64,000 nt of DNA from Trichaptum fuscoviolaceum (taxonomy: Eukaryota; Basidiomycota; Agaricomycetes; Hymenochaetales; Trichaptaceae). The notes beneath the pieces are model-generated. The model did not search any database and was not told where the DNA came from. It was given only the letters and a program-made list of their open reading frames with translations. Made by a program: the position numbers and the translations under genes. Positions 34,366-46,295 of this stretch are shown here, piece after piece. Every line of letters begins with the position of its first letter. Within the stretch, counting starts at the first letter, position 1. The stretch lies in NCBI GenBank assembly GCA_910574455.1, contig CAJSYZ010000008.1, positions 2,482,707 to 2,546,706 of the forward strand, given 5' to 3'.

Positions 34366-36091
34366 ATGTGCCCAGGCTGTGACGCCGAGACATCTACGAC
34401 TCCCGCCACCCGCGCCGACATGGTCGGTGTCGAAAATCAGCGAGTCGGGCGCCCTGCGCAGGCCACTAACGGTGTCAACGGGCATACAAACGGCGTCAAC
34501 GGCCATGCGAATGGCCAAGCATCACATCAAACCCAACGCGTAAATCCTTATGCACCCCGTGCATCCGACTTCCTCAACAACGTGAGGAACTTCAAGATCA
34601 TTGAGAGCACATTAAGAGGTCAGTTCACTGTATGACTCGTATATATGTGGCGCTGATAGTTCGTCATGATTGCCATATCAGAGGGCGAGCAATTTGCCAA
34701 TGCTTTTTTCGACACCAAGACCAAGATCGCCATCGCGAAGGCGCTGGATGCGTTCGGTGTCGAGTACATCGAGCTCACTTCACCAGCTGCATCTGAGCAG
34801 TCTAGACGTGATTGCGAGGAAATATGCAAGCTCGGACTACGCAGCAAGATTCTTACCCACATCCGGTGTCATATGGATGATGCCCGCATCGCTGTGGAGA
34901 CTGGTTCGTTAACCGATAAGACTTCACTATATGCGTGCTAATAATTTTAATTGTTTCGTCATTCGCACAATAATTGATAGGTGTCGATGGCGTCGACGTT
35001 GTCATTGGCACATCTTCCTTCCTGCGTGAATTTTCGCATGGCAAGGATATGACTTACATCACCAAGGCCGCGATCGAGGTTATCAACTTCGTCAAGTCCA
35101 AGGGTATCGAAGTCCGCTTCTCGACAGAGGATTCCTTCCGCTCCGACCTCGTCGATCTCCTCAGCATCTACCAAACCGTCGACAAGATTGGCGTTAACCG
35201 TGTCGGTATTGCGGATACCGTCGGCTGTGCGAACCCACGTCAGGTGTACGAGCTTGTACGCACGCTTCGCGGTGTCGTTGGTTGTGACATTGAAATACAT
35301 CTCCACAATGATACGGGTATGGCTATTGCGAATGCATACTGTGCCCTGGAAGCCGGTGCAACTCATATCGATACCTCGGTGCTCGGCATTGGAGAGCGTG
35401 TCGGTATCACCCCGCTCGGTGGACTGGTCGCCTGCCTGTATGCGGCGGACCCCGACTACGTCAAGTCCAAGTACAATCTCTCCATGCTTCGTGAAATCGA
35501 AAACTTGGTCGCAGAGGCTGTTGAAGTCAATGTGCCATTCTCGAACCCAATTACGTATGTTATTTGCGTAGAACATTCTCTTTTGTGCGATTATTCCTAA
35601 TATCGGAATATCCATAGCGGGTACTGCGCCTTCACGCACAAGGCTGGCATCCATGCCAAGGCGATTCTAAACAACCCCAGCACATACGAGATTCTCAAGC
35701 CAGAGGACTTCGGTCTCACTCGTTATGTTTCAATTGGGTATATTTGTTTCTACCTTCTAAAGATGTCCATACTCATTCCATTCTCAGGCACCGTCTGACT
35801 GGATGGAACGCCGTCAAGTCGCGTGTAGAGCAACTCAACCTGACTCTCACAGACGACCAAATCAAGGACGTCACCGCGAAGATCAAGGAGCTCGCAGACG
35901 TGCGCACACAATCTCTTGATGACGTGGACACTATTCTCCGTGTCTATCACTCTGGCATTCAGAGTGGCGAGCTGTTGCTGGGCCAGAAGGAGGCATTCGA
36001 TCGTCTCCTCCGCGAACACCGCGTCGCATCGGAATCCAGGGAACGCGATACCCCTGTTGCGAATGGGAAGCCCGTTGCTGCCGCGGCTTGA
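34366..36091 (+). CDS. LYS20: Homocitrate synthase
   Basis: First enzyme of the fungal alpha-aminoadipate lysine pathway: acetyl-CoA plus 2-oxoglutarate gives homocitrate. The protein starts [18 protein letters not shown] with a repetitive [16 protein letters not shown] linker. The core then runs [20 protein letters not shown] (the R-E-G-E-Q active-site start), [81 protein letters not shown] (metal-binding H-x-H), [11 protein letters not shown] and the C-terminal communication domain with [12 protein letters not shown]. Exon 1 ends at 34618 and exon 2 starts at 34682; further introns lie near 34904-34980, 35553-35617 and 35736-35789. Total about 460 residues, normal for the family. Fungal enzymes are lysine-feedback-inhibited. 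LYS20 is used as the yeast family name; LYS21 is equally apt. Confidence 0.95.
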
Positions 36092-36537
36092 GCGGTGTGC
36101 TGTTGATGTCCTGCCATGAGTAGGAGGAGGGTGATATGGTGTAATCTTGAAGATGGAAATTTAAGTTGTCTAAAGTAGTGTAGAGATTCACCTTTTGACT
36201 GAATATTGTTACAGTCTCTCGCCACTCAAAAGTGTACATATAATAACTGTGCCATCATTGAAATTGACCAGCTAACGACTGCAATTGTATAATGCTGTAT
36301 TCTGCAGTTCCTTTCCCCGTGTCGCCGTCCGAAATGCCGATCTGACAGCGGCTGCGTGGGCATAGAGCATCGACTGAGAGTACGCGCACTGTGATCGCCA
36401 CGCCCAAACCGAAATCTTGAGAGATCCTCGAAACCAATCTCGGCCTATCCCAGCAACGAGGATAAATAAGGTGATGTCAGTTTTTTTTGCTCAGGAGCGA
36501 CCGTCCTTGACAGCGTTTGTGAGTAGCCAGACGTATG
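36092..36537. other. Convergent 3' region
   Basis: About 0.45 kb between homocitrate synthase and the minus-strand Dph4 gene. No gene seen. Confidence 0.5.
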
Positions 36538-37050
36538 CTAGCCATCGTGCATGGGATCGATCCCATCATCCTCGACTGCTTCATATCCAACGTATATGGT
36601 CTCCGAGCATCGTTCACAGGCGATCAAATGCAAATCGTTCTCCAGGTCAGCCTCAGTGATAGCGTATTGACCACCACATCGGCATGAGTATGTCCAGATC
36701 GAGCTATTTGCACCCCTACCATCGGTGAAGGAGGTTTCGAACTCTTCGAGGGATACGATTTGTGCAGGACGGGGCCCGGTCTTCGTGCCAGTGTTGGAAG
36801 AACCGCGTTTCAATGCAGTGTCGTACACAAGGCGTGTTTCTGGATCGCTGAGAGTCCGGTATGCGTCTCGAATGCGGTCGAGATCGAATCTGTTCGCAAG
36901 CCCCTTGTCGACCTTGCCCGAGTTCTTTTGCTTGTCAGGATGGGTGGTAAGGAGCAGGCGGTGATATGCAGCCTTTATTTCTGCCTGGCTCGCCGTAGGG
37001 TGGAGATTTAGCGTATCGTAGCAAGTCGAGTCCCTCGTAAAACTTGTCAT
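36538..37050 (-). CDS. DPH4: Diphthamide biosynthesis protein 4 (J-domain, CSL zinc finger)
   Basis: An intronless 170-residue frame from the second in-frame Met (MTSFTRDSTCYDTLNL) at 37050; a longer start at 37080 would add ten residues with no family support. The N-terminal J-domain includes AEIKAAYHRLLLTTHPDKQ with the HPD triad, then FDLDRIRDAYRTLSDPETR. The C-terminal half is a CSL zinc finger: YSCRCGGQYAITEADL, then ACERCSETIYVGYE, giving the Cys-x-Cys and Cys-x2-Cys pairs. Dph4/DNAJC24 delivers electrons or iron to Dph3-dependent radical chemistry in the first step of diphthamide formation on elongation factor 2. Length and architecture match the family. It is divergent from the Makorin-like gene, with about 290 bp between starts. 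Confidence 0.93.
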   Translation of the reverse strand: MTSFTRDSTCYDTLNLHPTASQAEIKAAYHRLLLTTHPDKQKNSGKVDKGLANRFDLDRIRDAYRTLSDPETRLVYDTALKRGSSNTGTKTGPRPAQIVSLEEFETSFTDGRGANSSIWTYSCRCGGQYAITEADLENDLHLIACERCSETIYVGYEAVEDDGIDPMHDG

Positions 37051-37336
37051 TATTGACAGCGCAGAAGTTATGTAGCACAAACCAAAATTATAGTATAGGA
37101 ATGGTCGTGGTCCGTGGATGAATGTGATATTTAGAGCTTAAGCGCCCGTAGTTCTAATAGACGCCACTAACTCTGATGAGTCAATATGACACGATCTGTG
37201 ATTGGTCAGCATGACTGCGTTGCAGTCACAACATGGCAGGCCACAGTTGCGACCAGGGCTCTCCTGTCCTCACCACCATCTTTGCCGACGTCCATGACGG
37301 CTAAGTAGGCCTGTGTGACTTCTCAACATCAACAAA

Positions 37337-39640
37337 ATGAGCAGTAGGCCGAGTACCTCTAAGCCGCGCGGGGTGTGCAAGTACTATAAGCAAAGCACTC
37401 GGTCTGGTTGTCTGAACGGGGATACATGCAAGTTCCTCCATGGCGACCGTGAGACGCTGTCTCCGTATGACAAGAGCAAAGCGTGCAAGTTCTACGCGGC
37501 AGGTGCGTTATAGGCTATGCTGTCTATCATCTACGTGAGCTGATGTCGTTGCGATAGGATTTTGCAAACGTGGAGACCAATGCTGGTTCCGTCACGCTGG
37601 AAGCGTTAGCGCAGCGTCTGTACTCGAAGCTCCACAAACCAATGCCCAGGCTTCGACATCGAGAAACGTTGAAGACGAAGATGATATATGCTGCATCTGC
37701 CAGGAGAAACCGGTGACATATGGGTTACTCAGTGAGTTGCATACAGGCGTGGTGGTTTGAAGTAAGCTGACTTTGAATAAATCAGCCGGATGTAGCCACA
37801 TATGCTGCCTCAAGGTGTTTACGACCTGCGCTCACTTCTACTTGTCGCTGATCTTTGTTTAAGTGCTTGCGAGAATGGCGCGATCGCCACAATAAGCCGC
37901 AGGATATTATCGAGTCTGGTAATACCAAGAAATGCCCATACTGCAGAGCTGCCTCGTTGTTCATAACTCCGTCGAGTATCTTCTATCCCGGAAGCGACCC
38001 TAGGAAAGCCGAAGTAATAGAGAGATACAAGGCTAGTATGGCACGAATACCTTGCAGGTAAATCCAATCAAAACTCCTTGATCCTTCATTGATAAAAGCT
38101 GATTTGTGTTAACAAAGGTATTTCGAGAGATCACCTGCAGACAAGCGCTCTTGTCCGTATGGTCGTGATTGCTTCTACCGTCACCAGAAAGCTGATGGAA
38201 CAGCTTATATATTCCCTCACGGCGCAAGCTACTATTTGAATGTGGGCATTCATCTTTATTATGATGATTATCTTTGCCTACTGACACTTTCATCTGCAGC
38301 GAGGGCGCGATCGTGGGTTGTTTACCAGATACTGGCCATTCATCCCTCCGAACGCAGAGCCAGTCGATGTCCTTCGTACGCTAACGGAGATAAGGTTGAG
38401 AATGGAATCCCTTACTACTTCAAGTAACAGAAACAACAACAACGATACAGAGGACGTTGCGATTGGCCGTCTAGTGCGCATTTTCTCCTCGTCTTACAGA
38501 TTACAGGACTAATACACACGAACTACCCAGGTAGAAAGCGTACTAACGAGTTTAGAATCTGCCATCACAAGCTCATCGGAGGACGAGGAAAGATCGCCAC
38601 CACCAACCTCTTCAATTTTGGCCAGTTCTGAGGATGCACCTTTGCACACACATTCAGCTCTACCCCTCACACGAGCGTATATGGACATACAATACAGTGC
38701 AGGTGAGAATGCGCAAGCTGCTCGGCAGAGACTCAGAGCGGCACGCGATCGATATGTCAATTCTGGTTCATGGCTGGAGGCAGAATCAATGTATCCTTCG
38801 TCGGAGAGCGAGTCATCCTCGTACACCTCCGGTGGGACTTCTGACTCGGAGGAGACGGAGGACTTGGAGGAATCGCAGGTTATGAGGACCGCGGGACACA
38901 CTCCGCCTCCGCGCTTGTTGAGGCGCATCATGGACGAGTTGGATGCGGATCTGACTGATGAAGAGGAAGATGAAATAGAGATTATGACATCATACTCTTC
39001 GAGGACTGCGTCTCCATATCAGTGGACCGCACCACTCGGCTTTAGGTATTCGGAGCCAACTATTCCTACCGCCACCACGACTATTTTTGAGCGGCCTGAA
39101 GGTGTATCATTGGACTTATCTCCCGACTCCTTGTTATCAAGAACACCTCCTTTTGACCGATTTATACTGGGCGGAGATGTGGATCTGCAAGAAAGCACAG
39201 GCGCAATAGAGGAGTATATCGGGACTAACATTGAGAGCATCACCTCCACGCCCACTACTAATAACATCGAGAACATCGCCCCTGGATCTGCTATCGCCAG
39301 CACTAACAACTCGCCGCACCGCGAGGAGGCACGAGAAACCCCCCTTAGACAAAGTCCAGAGCATGAACGACCAAAGGAATTTCGACGGATGAAGTCACAC
39401 ACTGGCATTTCAAGGAGTAGTGCAGGCTTGACTTCGTCCGACCGCGAGACTGGAAGTAGACGCCGGAGACCTACAAGCCAAAACTTTGTGACCGACGGTC
39501 GTGGGCGAGTTGTTGCTACGGATGATGGAGGCGTCGATAACGCACTCTCAGCGTGGTTCTTACCCACATTCCCCCTCGCTCTCGCTCTTCCTGGTGATGC
39601 TGATCCCACAGCGGCGGGCACTTTACCACTTTCCGAGTAA
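37337..39640 (+). CDS. Makorin-like CCCH/RING E3 ubiquitin ligase with acidic tail
   Basis: Domain order is that of Makorins. First CCCH finger: CKYYKQSTRSGCLNGDTC..H. Second: CKFYAAGFCKRGDQCWFRH. RING: CCICQEKPVTYG, then GCSHICCLKCLREW and KKCPYCR. Third CCCH: CRYFERSPADKRSCPYGRDC..H. The N-terminal part is split by introns near 37502-37558, 37730-37785, 37815-37858, 38058-38117 and 38239-38300. A GTGCGC donor after IGRL (about 38473) and an acceptor at 38530, with a ctaat branch site, keep phase 0 and add about 370 more residues, Ser/Glu-rich (SSSEDEERSPPPTSS, DELDADLTDEEEDEIE). If that intron is retained, translation stops soon after at SSSYRLQD. Makorins ubiquitinate substrates and bind RNA. 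The RING ligands are complete, so activity is plausible. The tail is not part of the classical family. Confidence 0.83.
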
Positions 39641-40327
39641 TATGAGTACGAGCACGGATTATTTTAAAGGCAATGTATGCGGTCATCAGACCTGAGGCTG
39701 CAGATTTGTCGTGATGAGATTGTGTAGTATACCTAGATAGTTACGTGTAACCATATTTGTTGAAGATCCAATTGGTGTATAATAACGTCAATAACAAGCA
39801 GTAAATTGATTATATGATTGAAGCTTCGGATTGCACTTGAAGTTGTATCTTTGATAAGTTTATCGCTTATTCAGAAGCACAAATTCGACGTCACTGAAAA
39901 TGTTCAACACTGAACGCACATATCACAGATGAGTTTCAAGATATCATATCATTTTCACTATTTGACCAGCCTAAGTAAGCATAAAAGAGAATGGATCGAT
40001 CAAATGCAGCTGAGGAAATGAGAGTACAACGAAGTCCGGACGGGACCGATTTTCCCCCAAGAAGCGGTTGTCCTCGACGAAGACTTATTCTTGACTGTGA
40101 TAGAAGTCGTGTGCTCCTGTAAAAAACCTCGGGTGACTAATTGAAAACGGGTGGTTCGGAGAGGATGTGAGGTTCCGTGCCGCTGATCGAAACATTCTTT
40201 ATCAGCGGCGGGCGGAGAAGAGGATTGGGTTGTTTTCCAGAGTACCCTTGGCGTAAAATATGAAGGAGCACGAACGAAGCAGAAAGTCGCCAGAAGACCT
40301 ATCCAATAAGTGAGGCACAGAAGCTAA
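39641..40327. other. 3' region at the outer edge of the left repeat arm
   Basis: No gene seen. From roughly 39870 inward the sequence is detectably homologous (diverged, with indels) to 63490-63785 in inverted orientation; near-identity begins at about 40185. Confidence 0.6.
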
Positions 40328-43300
40328 TCAGAGCCGTATGGAAGTTGGTCTTGACATCGAACGGCCTCCCACGCCATTAACAATTCGAGTGTGTCGCGTG
40401 TTTAAGTGTTCAGTACCAATGTCGGAAGGAAATGTTGCAGCGTCAGTGTACGAAGACCGTGTCTCCCTACAAGACTGGTCGTCCATGACGAAGCGAGTTC
40501 CCTTCTCGCGTTCAAAGGTCGAAGCACTGTTTTCTGGCATGTTCTCGGAGATTGTATGCAATGGCTTGCGGACCTCTTTGTCTTTCGAGCGCCGACTAGC
40601 ACGAGGTGAAATGGGAGAGGAGGAGAGCATAGGAGAGCGGGTAGAACGAGAAGCAGGCTTGGAAGGAGATGATGAAGCAGACATAGAAGCAGTCCGACTC
40701 AGAGCAGTACTTGCTCTGAGTTGCAAGTGAGTAGTAGACTTGGCAGAAGGAGGAGATGAAGTAAGCACAGAAGTTGACCGACTCAGAACAGGAGTCGACC
40801 TTGGTTGCGTCTTAGCACGAGCAGTAACTTGAGCGGCCCCGAGATTCCGACGAAGAGCAGCAGAGTGAGCAGAGTGTCCAGAAGGACTAGGAGACACCAG
40901 AGAAGCAGAGCGAGTGGATTGTCCAGATGCACTTGCAGTCTTGAGAGGAGTCTTGGAGCTAGGATCATGAGCGCGAGAACTTGTGCGCTTAGTGGGCGAC
41001 TCCATCGCATTCCCTGGCGCCGACGAGACTGAGTCTGGCCTAGACCCAGTCCGTCTAGTGAAACCTTGCAGCTCCAGACCTGGACGTGGTCTGTCGCTTG
41101 TGAGGGACTGCCTGGCCGTGACAATCCCTCCAGCATGGGTGATGCGTCCACCACCCTGCTGTTGACAAGGCTCTACAACGCCAGATGGCCCTCTTTGAGC
41201 AATAATTGTCCGGGAGCGAGTGCGAGAGGCGGATTTTGGGGTCGATTGACTGGGTGCCGCGGTGATTGATCCGGAACTAGCTGCTAGACTCGAGACTCTT
41301 GAGACCGTAGGACGGGGTGGTTCCAATCTTGTTCCATGACAAGTAGTTGCTTGCTCTGCGCGACGGGTGTGCTTCACTGCAGCAACAGACCTCTTCTCGT
41401 TGCTGTTCGAACAAGGTTTAGATTGTCGTATTGGAATGTGGGAGGGGAATACTCACGATTTTGGAGAGAGGTCGAGCGTAACGGGCGTCGTGCTCAGTTG
41501 AGATTTAGGCTGGACAGCATTACTTTGTGCTCTGGAGCGTGTCGATGGCCTAGTGGAATGCAACTGACGACTCAATGGAGTGGGACTAGGGACAACTTTC
41601 CCCTCGGTAGCGTGAGTGTTCCCCTCTGTTGACTGGAGAATTCTTCGTTCACTACATAAAGTTATAAATGACGTTGAAGCAGAGAAAGGAGTAGCTTACC
41701 GTTGCGGACGAAGCCTTTGTGTTCCAGGCACCACGGTGAGCGTATGTCCAGTTGCACTGGCCTCGACTGACGACTTGTTGCAGAGCGTGTCCAAGCGAGT
41801 GTCAGAATGAGGTGCAATCACGGCGGTGTCGAGAAAGGTTGAGAGAGGAGGGTGCTCAATGGACGCAGCCTCGGGTGCGGAGGTAGCTGCACCAGGAGTG
41901 GTATGATTGTCGGGTTTGGCGACCAAGTGAATGGCCCCAAGGTCCTCGACGACAGTACTGCATGCAAGGGTAAGACAATATTCAAGAATATAAGAAAGAG
42001 GTGCTTACGGAAGTGAGACGGAGGTGATATGGTCGGATTGCTCAGTGGACACAACGTGGGGTGTAATGGTGAAAGCACCCTGTTTATCCTCGATGCAAGT
42101 ACTGGGTCTATTGACGAATTCGCCTTCGTCATTAACCGAGTCCATGAAAGCATCGAAGACGAATGAACACGTCTTATGTCTGCGGGATCCTCCTCGCTCC
42201 TGGGGAATCGAGAGAGCCGATGAGGAATAGGCTGAGCGTCCTGGCATGTGGCGCGACCCTTGCCCTTGAGAGCGGCTCGAGTACTGCGTGTCGTGCAGAA
42301 GGTGTCGAAGGGATTAAAATCGTTACTGTGTGACCTTGAGTGCAACAGTGACGACCAATTCGCGATCGCTTCACGCTCGCGTTCCTCGTAGCTGTACGTC
42401 GAGGAAGTGGAAGACATAGAATCGTCCGTAAGAGACGGCAAGCGAGAGCTGCTGCCGTCAAAACTAGATGGCGTTCCGGGAGAGGTCGGAGCGGTGATGA
42501 ATTCGAACTGAGCGTCGATTCGCTCACCCTTACCGTCGTCCTGGGAGCCAGAGTCGTGCTCCGGGATGGCGTCATGAGGGCGTACCAGGGAGTCCTCAAG
42601 AATTGCTTGGCAGAGGCTCGCCTGGTCGGGGAACTTGAACAACATTAATTCGGCTGGTCCTCTTGCAGTTCTGACGGCACGAACAGCGGGAACAGGTGTC
42701 GAGGAAACAGGGTTCTTCTTCTTGATGTTCAAAGGCCGAATGAGCGGCAGTGGCATGCACTCATCACTCGTGTCAGATGGTGCAGACATCGAGGATGCCG
42801 ACAGTCTGAAGTCGCTTGAATAGCGATGGGCGAAGTGGGCGGAGGCTGGAGTAATCGGTGAACTGGAAACAGCTGGTGGGCGTGTCGTCGGCGAGGTTTC
42901 CTGAGAGAGCATGAGCGGCGAAGCAATAAGTTGGAGGAAAGAAAGAAAGTACCATATCAGATTTCCCAACCAAGCTAGTTCTGGCACTCGCTAATTCGGA
43001 CGTCTCTGACATATCGGACGATGACTCGGATGACGAGTAGAGCTCTCCAACAGCGTCGATTTCTGCGAGAAGACTAGCCATCCCATTCGCCTGGGATTCG
43101 TCTTCGGCTTCGATCTTGCTGGGCTCAGTGTATCCGATTACTATCTGCGTCTCGAGGCTGACGTCCGCAACGTGCACCTGTTTGATCTTGCTAAAAGAAT
43201 GCTGAACAAAAGATGTCCTATCGGCAACGGTCTGCTTGATGGCAGCCCAGTTGGCACTGCTCAAGCGCTTCGAGTCTGAGATGTACGAGACTATCGAAGC

Positions 43301-44040
43301 GCGGTCCTCATCTGAGAAAAGCGAGGCAATATCGTGATCGTCGCCATCGATAATCGTAAATGAGGTGTCGAATCCCCCAAGGATGCTGAAGTGTTTCGGG
43401 TTGAAGAGCGCCTCGGGGTGGTCCATGTCTTCGGTTTCCGTGTCCGCAGGAGTATCCTTCTCCGGGTGTTCTGTGTTCTTGGTGTCATCGTCCCCAAGCT
43501 GTGAAGTGTCGCTGTCGACGTCGCAGTCACCAATCACGAACGCCTTGTCACCGGAAGCTGCGTCTATGCCAGATGCCTTGTCTGTCTTGCCGTGAACGCC
43601 CTCGCCTGGCTCCCAGACCTTGGTCTCATTGTTGCCGTGATCCGATGCTGCCTCCATGTCGTCCGTCTTGCGTGACTTGATGTAGAGCCAGCCGCATACG
43701 AGCAGTGCGGACAGGCCTACGACGGAGACGACGGAGATGAAGAGGATGAGCACAGCATGGTTGGTCGGAGGTCTGGAGTAATACTCGGAGGCGGAGGGTG
43801 CCGGAGCAAGAGGCGTAGTGGGCGAAGGCATGAATGAAGTAGGCATGATGGGCAGGTCCGGTGACATGATGAAGGTAGGCGTGGTGAGGAGAATAGGCGA
43901 CATAGTGGGGATGTGTTGTCGGATGACAGGTAACGAGCGGGATGTAGAACGAGTGTATCGGGAAAGGAGTGGAAGGGGAGAAGGATATGTCTGCGGGTAG
44001 GTAGTGGAAGGAAGTCAAGGAGGAGATTTGACTGCGGTAC
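40185..44040 (-). repeat. Left arm of a 3.85-kb inverted repeat
   Basis: The reverse complement of this segment is nearly identical to 59641-63490. The five exons of the gene it carries have the same lengths in both arms except for 2 nt each in exons 1 and 2, and three introns align base for base with only a few substitutions. Outside the segment homology persists but is clearly weaker: on the promoter side to about 44090 and on the 3' side to about 39870. Unique DNA between the arms is about 15.6 kb. Confidence 0.95.
40328..43903 (-). pseudogene. Single-pass membrane protein, left copy, one frameshift
   Basis: Exons 43903-42953, 42900-42009, 41957-41700, 41651-41457 and 41402-40328 total 3371 nt, one short of a multiple of three. 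The missing base maps to exon 2 between 42173 and 42174, where the right copy has an extra C; adding it would give 1123 residues. The product has a short Pro/Thr-rich outer N-terminus, one transmembrane helix around residues 50-75 (LILFISVVSVVGLSALLVCG) followed by a basic stop-transfer (YIKSRK), and a long acidic then Ser/Pro/Arg-rich cytoplasmic region. I know no family for it. The first 620 or so residues, with the membrane segment, remain readable. It could be a decaying gene or carry a consensus base error. A TATA element sits about 160 nt upstream. Confidence 0.78.
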
Positions 44041-44061
44041 ATTCATGACGAGAATGCGAGA

Positions 44062-44069
44062 TTTATATG
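44062..44069 (-). promoter_or_regulatory. TATA box of left-copy gene
   Basis: On the minus strand this reads gcatataaat; the right copy has gcttataaac at the matching place (59601-59610). It sits in the diverged promoter stretch, about 160 nt from the ATG. Confidence 0.5.
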
Positions 44070-44090
44070 CAACGAAGAGAGGCGGCTAGA

Positions 44091-44804
44091 GTACCAGGAG
44101 ACTTTTGTTACGGCTGGTTTAGATGGTTCAGACTTTGATGGCTGACAGTATTGCTAGTTCAATGATTCCATGCAAGTTCGGATCCGGTCGAGCAGCCCAA
44201 TAGCAGAACATCTAGTTGTTTGTGGATATAAGAATGGATGAGCGTATGCTAGCAGCGAGGGTGGCTTGAAATATACATGGATCCCATCTGAAGAAAAAAG
44301 TGGATGATCTAGCTGTTTGAGAGTCAAGCTAGGAAATGCTTTCAGTTTCGATTTTGATGGGTTTCATACACATTCAAATAGTGCTTTTTGCGTGCTTTGC
44401 ATCTGTAGCAGCCGGGTCCTTTACCAAACCTGAGCAAGCGGTTTCCAGAGATCTGCGATTCATCTTGGAAGATTTGTAAATTATTCAGGGAGTTTTTTTA
44501 CAGAGAGCTAGGTAGAGCCGGGATTCGGTGTAAGTCATTGGAAATTCTGAGTGCTGTGGTCGTACTGGTGAAGTAGCACTTTCGCAGATGCAGTGGTAAG
44601 TAGGAGAGGCTTGACTCGCCGGATTCACAATGATGTTGGTCATCGCCAGTGACAGTGACACCAAGTTTGGAACCTGAAGCCGAAACGTGCCGCAAGCACC
44701 ATCATCTTCCCCGTCGTACACTTGCCAAGGGAACTCCTTTGTGCCCTCGACGTTCTCTACCTCACTCTTAGTAGAACATCATCAACGCTGCAAGACATAC
44801 TAGA
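44091..44804. other. Intergenic region between left repeat arm and BSD2
   Basis: About 0.7 kb with divergent promoters of the left-copy membrane gene and the Bsd2-like gene. No gene seen. Confidence 0.5.
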
Positions 44805-46295
44805 ATGCCGCAAGATGGCTACTCTCGTATACACCCTCACAGTCGTGGGCCGTCGATCTCAGACAGAGCGGTAGAGGAGATGGAAATGGCGTTTGAGTCG
44901 GACGACGAAGACCAGCATCTAGACACTACACCTTTGACACGAAATCACTCTGCGGTAGCAAGGAATGGATCTATCTCACCGACGAATATTCTTGGGCCAG
45001 CACCTGCTTATGACTTTGAAAGAGATTACGATTATCCGCCCTCTGGCAGCCCCCCGGGCTCATCCACAACTTTATCTGGTACTGCCGTAGGAAATTCAAA
45101 TGGCATTATTCCTACCTTCGTTCCTATCCAAACATCATCATCAACTTCGTCCCAGTCTCGACCTTCACTACTGCGAAGGGCGGTTGGCGCACTCCTGCCC
45201 CAGCATTATGCGCGCGTACCAACATCAGAGACCTCCGATGCATCAGCACGTATCGTGGGAGGCGGAATTGAAAACGATGGTGTCTTTTCTAATGTTCTTG
45301 CGAAGCCCAGTGCGCCTGCGACCGTCGAGACGCAGGATGGGATACAGGTTATGCCTGAGGATGCACAGAAGGATGCACCACCTGTAAGTTTGGTCCTTAA
45401 TGTTACGAAATCCGACCAATACTGATGTAGAGACTGCATTCGATCAACAGTCTTATGCTGCAGCTCAGGCAGATGCTGTCCCTCCCTACTGGGAGACAAC
45501 AATTCATGCACCATCGTATGGAAACGGCGATGAGATACTTATCGAGGGTATTCCTGCAGGCACTATCTTCTCCTTCGCTTGGAATTTCCTCATCTCCATC
45601 TCCTTCCAATTCGTTGGTTTCATGTTGACATACCTATTGCATACATCTCACGCCGGAAAATACGGCTCTCGAGCTGGTCTAGGTGTCACTCTCATCCAAT
45701 ACGGCCTGTACTCCCGCGATCCTGACAATGTCGGCTTTGTCGATGTTGAGGGTGATGGTGGCCCCGCCGATTTCGTCCCCGCTGCCACTGCCACCCCAAA
45801 GCGGGGCTATAGTGTCTTGTATCCCAGAAGCTGGGGATGGAACTCGATGCAGGATGCTCCACCCCCAGATGGCGCTATGCAGACCGAGATGATGAACTCT
45901 GCACACGACTGGCTGTCCTTCCTTCTCATGACACTGGGTAAGTACTGTTTTCATCGCGTACACGGAGTGACGACCTAAGACGTCCAATTCATACAGGCTG
46001 GTTCCTCCTCCTATCCTCTATACTTGGTTATGCTCGCGTAAAGCGTTGGGAGCGCAGCATCCGTACCTCCCAGCCACAAATGGCCTCACCTTCACCCGAC
46101 GAAGTTGTTCACGATGCTCGTGTTCGTTCGCACATACATCGTGTGTTCGGCCTTGATTTCGCTGATGAGGATGATGATCATACCAACCATGTCTCTCGCA
46201 CGCCGCCCGTTGAAGGCGAGCAATCTGAACTCAGGCCAACGTCGGAGCAGGAAGAGAGGTTCCGCCGAAGTCTGCGTGCAATCGGTTTCATCTAG
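44805..46295 (+). CDS. BSD2: Bsd2/NDFIP-like adaptor for Rsp5 ubiquitin ligase
   Basis: Three exons (44805-45383, 45433-45937, 45997-46295) join in frame to 460 residues. The N-terminus is Ser-rich and acidic, with a PAYDF element. The middle has PPYWETTIHAP, a PPxY-type WW-binding motif, then the membrane core DEILIEGIPAGTIFSFAWNFLISISF, QFVGFMLTYLLHTSHAGKYG and GLGVTLIQYGLYSR. A third segment is WFLLLSSILGYARVKRWERS. This is the PF10176 (Bsd2/NDFIP) pattern. These Golgi/endosomal proteins bring the HECT ligase Rsp5 to metal transporters and other cargo for vacuolar degradation, limiting metal uptake. The second exon acceptor (45432) is chosen because it preserves frame; the nearer AG at 45430 does not. 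Confidence 0.88.

Noticed and set aside
34959..35654. 231-codon minus-strand frame
   Set aside because: Antisense of conserved homocitrate synthase exons.
39019..39621. 200-codon minus-strand frame
   Set aside because: Antisense of the acidic Makorin-like tail, whose in-frame splicing is better supported.
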